From NCBI RefSeq assembly GCF_034190915.1, contig NW_026947484.1:84577982-84641981 (forward strand): 64,000 nucleotides of DNA, written 5' to 3'. The stretch's first letter is position 1, and each line of letters opens with the position of its first letter. Of the stretch, positions 57,486-64,000 are shown one piece after another. Both the position numbers and the translations under genes were made by a program. The notes under the pieces were generated by a model. That model had not been told where the DNA came from and did no database searches. It saw nothing but the letters and a program-made list of their open reading frames with translations. Source of the DNA: Cavia porcellus (taxonomy: Eukaryota > Chordata > Mammalia > Rodentia > Caviidae).

Positions 57486-60170
57486 TTAAAATTATTTTAT
57501 AACTGAGAATTTCACAAAGTAATTTGCCTACACCAAAGACAAAGTTGGTGATTAAATTTAAGTAGAAGACATTTTCTTACTTAAATACACCTGAATTACT
57601 GTACATGCCCAGAAATATACTGTAACACTATTCAAGCATAAAGCGTATAAAATAAATGAATAAATCAAATAATAGAAACTTAGCCTTTTCTAAAATAAGC
57701 CAAACTTGGGTGCTTTATTTTAATGTTATAAACAAGAATGAACTGTAACACCATGGGTATTAGTGTTTTTGGAAATAATGAAGTTTGCATTTGTCTAGAT
57801 GCATGAAAAATGCAATTGTGTTTGGGGTAGTGACAAGAACAGAATGAGAAAGGATGGCTCCAGATTGTGTGACTTTTAAGTTTATACAGTGTGGGTACCA
57901 CTTTATTTAGAAAGGTAATGTTAAAATTATAAGTGCACACTTGGTTGTTTTGGTCATAGCAGAACCCAAGTAAAAATTGTTACAACCATTAGTGTTGACT
58001 TTGCAGAATTGGAGAACTGAGTAACACAATAAAAGCATTTAAATATGTTTTTGAGTGTCAACAAATCCCAGAAATAATACGAAAATGAAAATATTATCTT
58101 ATTTATTAGTATGGTCTATCTATATGAGAACACATGATAAGCTTGATCCCAAAACTATAGATTCCCAAGCTGAATGAACAAATACAATCCATTTAGTCCC
58201 ACTTAACTGACCATTTTCTGCAGAAGTTAAAGAAGGAATAGAAAAAGCCTGCCCAATTTCACAGTGTGAACAGTGATTTAGTACCAGGCAAATGTTTAGT
58301 CACGCCTGACTTTCTATCTACTTTCTAGGAAAGTTCATTTTTATTGTCTATGTCAAGAATCTAAACAACTGTTCCAGCCTGCAAAGAGCACAGGGACTAG
58401 ACATACCTTAATATTCCTTGTGAAAGATTAAGTATAGAACCTTAAATGTTAAAATACAACATGGTTCTGTTGAGATGACAAGGTTTTTTTGAAGGACCGG
58501 GAGCTACTTGCTGGCACAGACAGCTGATAATTAAACAAGTATAGTTATTAGAAAGCAACACCTTCAATATGTGGTATCCTCTTAATTTTTAAATTTTATA
58601 ATTTCAATTCTATATGATCCATTAAGGACACTGGACTCATTCTACCTTAAAATAAATTATTTTTTAATCAAGTACAAACCTAACACAGCCAGTACTTCTG
58701 AAAAAAGTTGTGCATGTAAAATCACATTATATTTCACTTTATAATTACAAAGGAAGGTTGGATGGTCTAAAACTGCAGTGACATAGATGGAGATTTATTT
58801 ATCTAACAAGGTATTAAGGGTCATATATTTCTCTGTCTTGTGGGACAACCATGACATACAAACAAGTAGTCTTTTCTTTAGTAAAAGGAAAAATACCCAC
58901 CAAACCTACTTATTCTTTTCTATGGCACTGTGGGTCCTCTAGAGAAGTGAAATGGATTAGATCAACGTTACTGAGTTTTTCTTATTATGATTGCTTATCA
59001 CTTCATGAGTTCACTGGACTATAATGACTGCAGAGACCAATTAGTTGTCTTTCTGAAACCTGCTGGCCTATTGTCCACCTGCTGCTTCTTAACAACAATG
59101 ATCCCCTACTCCACTGTGTTAGAAATTTAATTTAGTAAAAATGATGAAGAGATACCTCCCTGATTTGTGATATATTTATAAGAAGTAAATTTTTTTTCCA
59201 GGACAAATTTCAAGCGATTTCTACTGAAACCCATTCTTAGCTTTGGAGCCTCAGAAATATTCCTGGAAATTTAGTTTTGCAAGATGAAATAACTACCAGG
59301 TCAGTATTTTTCGTGTTTTCTATCCCAAGATGTACAACGTTTGAAATTTGTGTTTAGAATTTAGTAATTAAAATCATACCATTTTCTAAACTGTGTTCTG
59401 TTATTATTTTTCTTGAAGAATTCCAGTAGGTTCATGGCCAGTAAAGAGCCCATGCTGAGTTTGGATTTGCCTGATATCTGTCTTCTAGAATTTCATAAAG
59501 CACACTGGCATCCTGGTTTGCAAGTCACAACCTGTTTCCCAAATTTATCTGAATACCAGTCATATATGTGCTTCTTCAAAACATCTTGCAGGACAATATA
59601 CAATATGGGCAACGCTGAATCTATCACTATGTACCATCAGGGACCTGTGGCACTTTGGAAACCCCTAGAAACCTATTATAAAGTAATTCAACAACATGCA
59701 ACCTGCCTCATCATCAAATGTTATTCACTCATGTACACATATAGGACATTTGGGATAAAATTCTGCCAATTATGAAAGCAACATGTGCTTCTGTTGCTTA
59801 TAAGTTACTTTTTTTATATATAGACATAGAATTGAAGAGTGTCTCAATTAGCTAGTATTCTAGAAGTTATTTCTATGGTGGTGTGGTCATGAGACAAGTG
59901 TCTGCAGAGGCTGGTAAACATCCACCCTCTCACTCTGCAAAGAGTCTGATGGAGTTTGCTTAAAGGAACGCGCTGACTTTGTAACTTAAAATTCCCTTTA
60001 GAAATTCTTATGTACAGTCAAATTTCATAACCACAGATCTAGTCTAGATTTTACAAGGAGGTAATCTACAAAATTTTTGTATATGGTGACATCTAAGTGT
60101 AAGTACTTCTAAGTGTTTGTGTCATTGTTGGAGACTTTCCCTTGCTTGATTCTAAAATATAACTAAAAAC
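57486..60170. other. Unannotated intergenic sequence
   Basis: Includes a 120-codon plus-strand frame at 59413-59775 without family resemblance, coding-like composition or splice context. Nothing else recognised. Confidence 0.55.
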
Positions 60171-60174
60171 TAGC

Positions 60175-60380
60175 ACTGTCTGATTGCTTACTAAGTGCCA
60201 AGTAGCAGGCTAAGTACAATTATGAATTTTTTCAGTTAATTCTTTACAATTCTATAAAATAGATACTTTTACTATTTGCTTTTACTGGTGAGGAAAATAA
60301 AACTTTGGAGGTTATAGAATACTGTAGGAATCTAATTTCCTGTTCAAATATTAAGTGAGGATAATTTCTCTTGTGGTAAG
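60175..60380 (-). mobile_element. MIR SINE
   Basis: Reversed MIR: TGCTTACTAAGTGCCAAGTAGCAGGCTAAGTAC, then ACAATTCTATAAAATAGATACTTTTACTATTTGCTTTTACTGGTGAGGAAAATAAAAC. Confidence 0.8.
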
Positions 60381-63300
60381 CAGAACTCCCAGAAAATAAT
60401 ATAAATACTGTAATATTCACAACCACATGTTTTTATTTCTTTGAAAACTTCCATTTCTATGAGGACTTGATATATTTTGGCTTATGTACAGCTCTACATT
60501 ATTTAATGAATGAACTGATTTTAAGATTTTTGTAGTCTATGCATCCAAGTAAAACAGTGAACATTAAAATAGTTATCAGCATTTATTCGTTGCTCCCATA
60601 AATCTTCTAAATTAGGGAAGACCTCACTCTTTATTTCACCCACAAGAGTTACTTGCCATTTATTTTAGAAAACAAAAAGTAGATACTTGGAAAATTTTTA
60701 CTACTAACATTATCATTAACATAACCAGCCTCCATATATCACTCAGTTAAATTTTGTTTCCTGAGATCCTGATACAAAATTATACCTTATGGAGTAGTTA
60801 TTTTACTCATTAGCTATTTCTAGCTTTGTTAACAGAAAAGCAACTACATAGTCTAGTCTTTAGACAGATATATCAGACTAGTTAGCCTCTAAAATAAGAA
60901 GCATTTTATTTACTTCTATTCATATAACTACAAGCAAAACAGACAAATGTCAACATACAGTAAAAGTGCTTGAGTCAGTAAATGTCCTATACATAAAAAT
61001 GCAGAGTTAAAACTGAAACTCATCAAGAGGAATTGTTCCTTTTTTTTTTCATTTTTGCTAAACCATCTTTGGTTTTATTTTGGATTTCTCTGCAACACAA
61101 ACATAGTTTTAGCTAAATGTTTAACATAATTTTAGACTTGATGATTCCTAGTGGCCTTTCATTTTGAACAGCTATGATACTTGCTATAGTACATGGCAAG
61201 AACATATGGTTAGCTGGCCCTTCTGTCCTTACAAACTTGGATTGAAATCCTGTGTTTCTCATTTCATTGCATTCTGTGTCACAGTCAGAGCGTCACTCAC
61301 ACCCCCTCCTGTTGTCACCTGTTGGAGACATTGCATGGGGTAATGTGCAGGGTATAAACATCTCAAGGGAGGCTCATCTTTCCCCACCCCAAAACTGTGC
61401 AGAGCCAGCCATTCCCAATGATGATAAAACAAATTTTTATATACAAGGGTAACATGTTTCCATTAATAGAGGTTTTGCCATTTATTTTTAAAGAAAGACA
61501 CTTTCAGAAGTTGCAACACAGAGACAAGGGCTTTGTTATATTTGTGACATTTAAATTCACTGTGTTTAAAAAAAGAAAAAGAGAAAAATGAAAACCAGTT
61601 GAGATCGGGAGAGAAGGAGGACAGACTGAGAGCCAAAGTAAACTGTTCTGCTTGTGAAGGAGAATTTTTCATTTTTAGTGGGAAAGAGTTTGCCATTTTA
61701 TGAACACTTGATCTAGTTATCTTTATTTGCAGTTAGATTTACGGATGATTATTTAGTCATGGACTCCTAGCTCAACTCAGGTATGAAAATACACTTCTGA
61801 TGTTAGGTCTAAATGTGAGTGCTGGAAATATCTCCAAAATGCTACCATTTTCTTGTCAACAAACTGTATCTGTCCTTTCCAATGCTCCTCAAGCAAGACA
61901 TAAAGAGTGCCATTAATTTCTCTGTAGAATAGGTTTACAGTGTCAGCTTGAAGGAGACTGTCAGTTACCTGCTAAGTAAAACCACCAAGCCTATTGTAGT
62001 ACAGATTAGAAAGATGATCTACAATCCTGCTACCTCACCTACAAACGGTCAGATGTACCTGTGAAATAAAAATGTTCCCAGTAGCATCTAGAAAGCCATA
62101 CATTTCTACCTAAATAATCTCCACATATACCGATACAAGCTAAACATACCATTTCTCATAAAAACTAAGTTTTAAAACAGGGAAACATGGTCTATTTCAC
62201 AACAAAAGGACAATGTGCTTTATTTTATGCCACATCACAGTGCAGAATATTTCTAGAATAAAAGCAACACAACATTTATTGAAAGGTAGACACCACAGTT
62301 ATCAAATGCAAATTTGGGATCAAATAAAAAATAATTTTGACCAAGTTTCATAGGAATAGCCACAGGGAATCAAAGTTCATTAAATGGTGTGAGTTGGATG
62401 CTTTGGGGAATTGTGTGCAAAATCAGACACATAAAAGAATGGAGTATATTTGAACTAAAGCACATGTTGGAAAAAGTAAGTTGACCAGTATGTAGGAATG
62501 ATGTCCAAAAGTCAAAATGAGGGAAGAAAGGTAGTTTTGATAAACTGCCGAGGGATTTTATTATTACTGGTAAGTAAAGTATAAAGGAATATGGATAAAA
62601 TTACATTGTATTGGCCTATATGTTTATAGGAAGCAAGGACACTAGGCTTACCAAGTTTGTTATGCTTTAGACATTACAAAGTATCAGGATGTAAATATCT
62701 TGGAGGGCAGGGTAGTTATTTTCTCAAGTGAGGTGTTAGTAATGAGTACCATGAGAAGGTCTGGAGAAAATGTGTAGACTTTTAAAACAATCATAATGAA
62801 ATAGTGTTTATACTCCCTGGTTTCATTCATTCATTCTATCTATAGCTGGTATATTTCCTTGTGCCAAAAAGAATGCCTAGATTTCACTAAAAATAATCTT
62901 GAGATAGATACCACCAAATAATCAGTATATTTATTGATGCACTTATAATATGGCTGGTCAAATGTAGACCGAAATTAGACCAGAGCAGAAATTACAAAAT
63001 GGCCATAATTGCCTTCCAAACAATTATAAGTCTGAAAAATAAGGCAATTATAGAATCTCTGCTCTAAAATTGCCTTGTTTTTTATAATAAACAGAATGAA
63101 CAAAATCAAACTATTCAGCTCCTACCAAATCTGATTCATTTGATTCCTAGTGAGTTCAGACCTGGTGGCTGTTATTTCAAGCCTCATTTCTTTTTGACCT
63201 CAAACAATAAACTTGAAATCAGCCAGTTTCCATTCAGCGTTGTTGCACTGTTTGCCAGTTTATAAGGCCTTATGTTTGCATCAAAAATGTTATAGGAGGA

Positions 63301-64000
63301 AAACCACAAAGAAGTCACACATTTGGGCAATTTTCCCTGTTTTACACAGATTTCAAAATTGTTGCAAAACTTGCCAACCTCTGGACATACTTGATAGCTG
63401 AAAATAATGCCAGCAGTAAAAACCCCTGTCCTTTGTTAAGTCCTCGTAACAAGCGACTGCCGCACTGAGTAGCTGTTTCCCCTCACTCACCCCTTCCTTC
63501 CCTTGCTTCCTTGCCTCCTTTCTCCCACTCATCTGTCCATCTAGAATCTCTTCTGATTCCCTTTGTGTACCAGCCTTTCTTAAGTTTCTCACATATCATA
63601 GGCAAAGAAATCATTAAATTCAGGATAAAATTATCCAGCACTAGTTTTCTTAATAGTATAATAGCTAATGTTAGAAGAACACACTTCTTATTTAGACAGA
63701 TTAGTCCATTCCTAAGCAGTGTGATGGAGCACTGTCACAAAGCCCGCCTAGATTATAGATTACCCCATCAAGCTGCCTGTCATGGAGGAATCTCATCATT
63801 AGGGAAGGGCTAATTCTACCAGAAAGCAATTCCTCTTTGTCTGTCAAAACTCACTAGAATTACTACCTTATGTTGAGCTTTTCTTTAGTTTCCTATTTTA
63901 CCTCTTTACCATTCTGGTCTAGTTTGATTTATGCTCCTATCATAGCATCTAAGTTAGCATTCCCCTCACTGCTGCAATTAATCGTATATGTCTCATGTTA
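60381..64000. other. Unannotated intergenic sequence to the window end
   Basis: No mobile element, gene or RNA recognised. An 11-bp inverted pair (ATAATTGCCTT at 63005-63015, AAGGCAATTAT at 63041-63051) is the only local structure noted. If conserved in other mammals, this part may hold conserved non-coding elements, but sequence alone cannot show it. Confidence 0.55.

Noticed and set aside
59413..59775. 120-codon plus-strand open frame
   Set aside because: No domain, no flanking exon structure, no polyadenylation signal or tail of a retrocopy. Length is within chance for 64 kb.
1..64000. CRISPR array, bacterial operon or phage system
   Set aside because: No spaced direct repeats and no coding density. 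SINE/LINE/LTR content shows mammalian nuclear DNA.

Overview
The window is AT-rich, non-coding mammalian nuclear DNA, almost certainly from a rodent. Three observations point that way. There are tRNA-derived ID-type SINEs with box A/B-like sequence and poly(A) tails. There are 7SL-derived B1 SINEs. There are several LTRs of the MaLR type whose 3' ends resemble the rodent ORR1/MT families. The ID body (GGGATTTAGCTCAGCGGCATAAG...) differs from the mouse/rat form I know, so a non-murid rodent is my guess, held loosely. I found no gene, exon, structural RNA gene, CpG island or CRISPR. The longest open frames (143, 124 and 120 codons) fall in repeats or lack any recognisable protein signature.

Layout. 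1-5.3 kb: a (CT)n block, two degenerate ID SINEs, then mostly unannotatable sequence with a perfect 12-bp hairpin at 4874-4904. 5.3-7.4 kb: a MaLR LTR split by an ID SINE, then an MLT1-like LTR. 7.4-18.2 kb: a pile of old L1 fragments, all on the minus strand. It includes an ORF2 reverse-transcriptase remnant, a long 5'/ORF1 region, a B1, and an unexplained inverted repeat with arms of about 155-170 bp. 18.2-27.7 kb: a MaLR 3' half, an ID SINE, an MLT2-like ERVL LTR, MIRs, a complete antisense MaLR element (LTR-internal-LTR) carrying an ID SINE, and a poly(A)-tailed unidentified segment. 28-39 kb: MIR, B1, ID and hAT fossils in otherwise plain sequence. 39.6-43.4 kb: an antisense MaLR LTR, a CTTAG-rich repeat, a clear nuclear copy of the mitochondrial control region (about 42.04-42.79 kb), and a hAT fossil. 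43.8-50.4 kb: L2 and MIR fossils and a complete sense MaLR element (47130-49373). 51-64 kb: MER5-like and other hAT fossils, a B1, a solo MaLR LTR, a hexanucleotide repeat framed by a 13-bp inverted repeat, and an ID SINE with an unusual unique 3' extension. The last 3.6 kb and several other long stretches show nothing I can name.

The elements do not form a pathway. What the window offers is a record of insertions: B1 into MIR, ID into a MaLR internal region, ID into a MaLR LTR, ID into L1. I see no new molecular system. The observations most worth following are the mitochondrial control-region insertion, the large inverted repeat inside the L1 pile, the BC1-like ID retrocopy, and the local cluster of one MaLR subfamily. 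Repeat names come from recalled consensus sequences, without a search, so subfamily labels are approximate.
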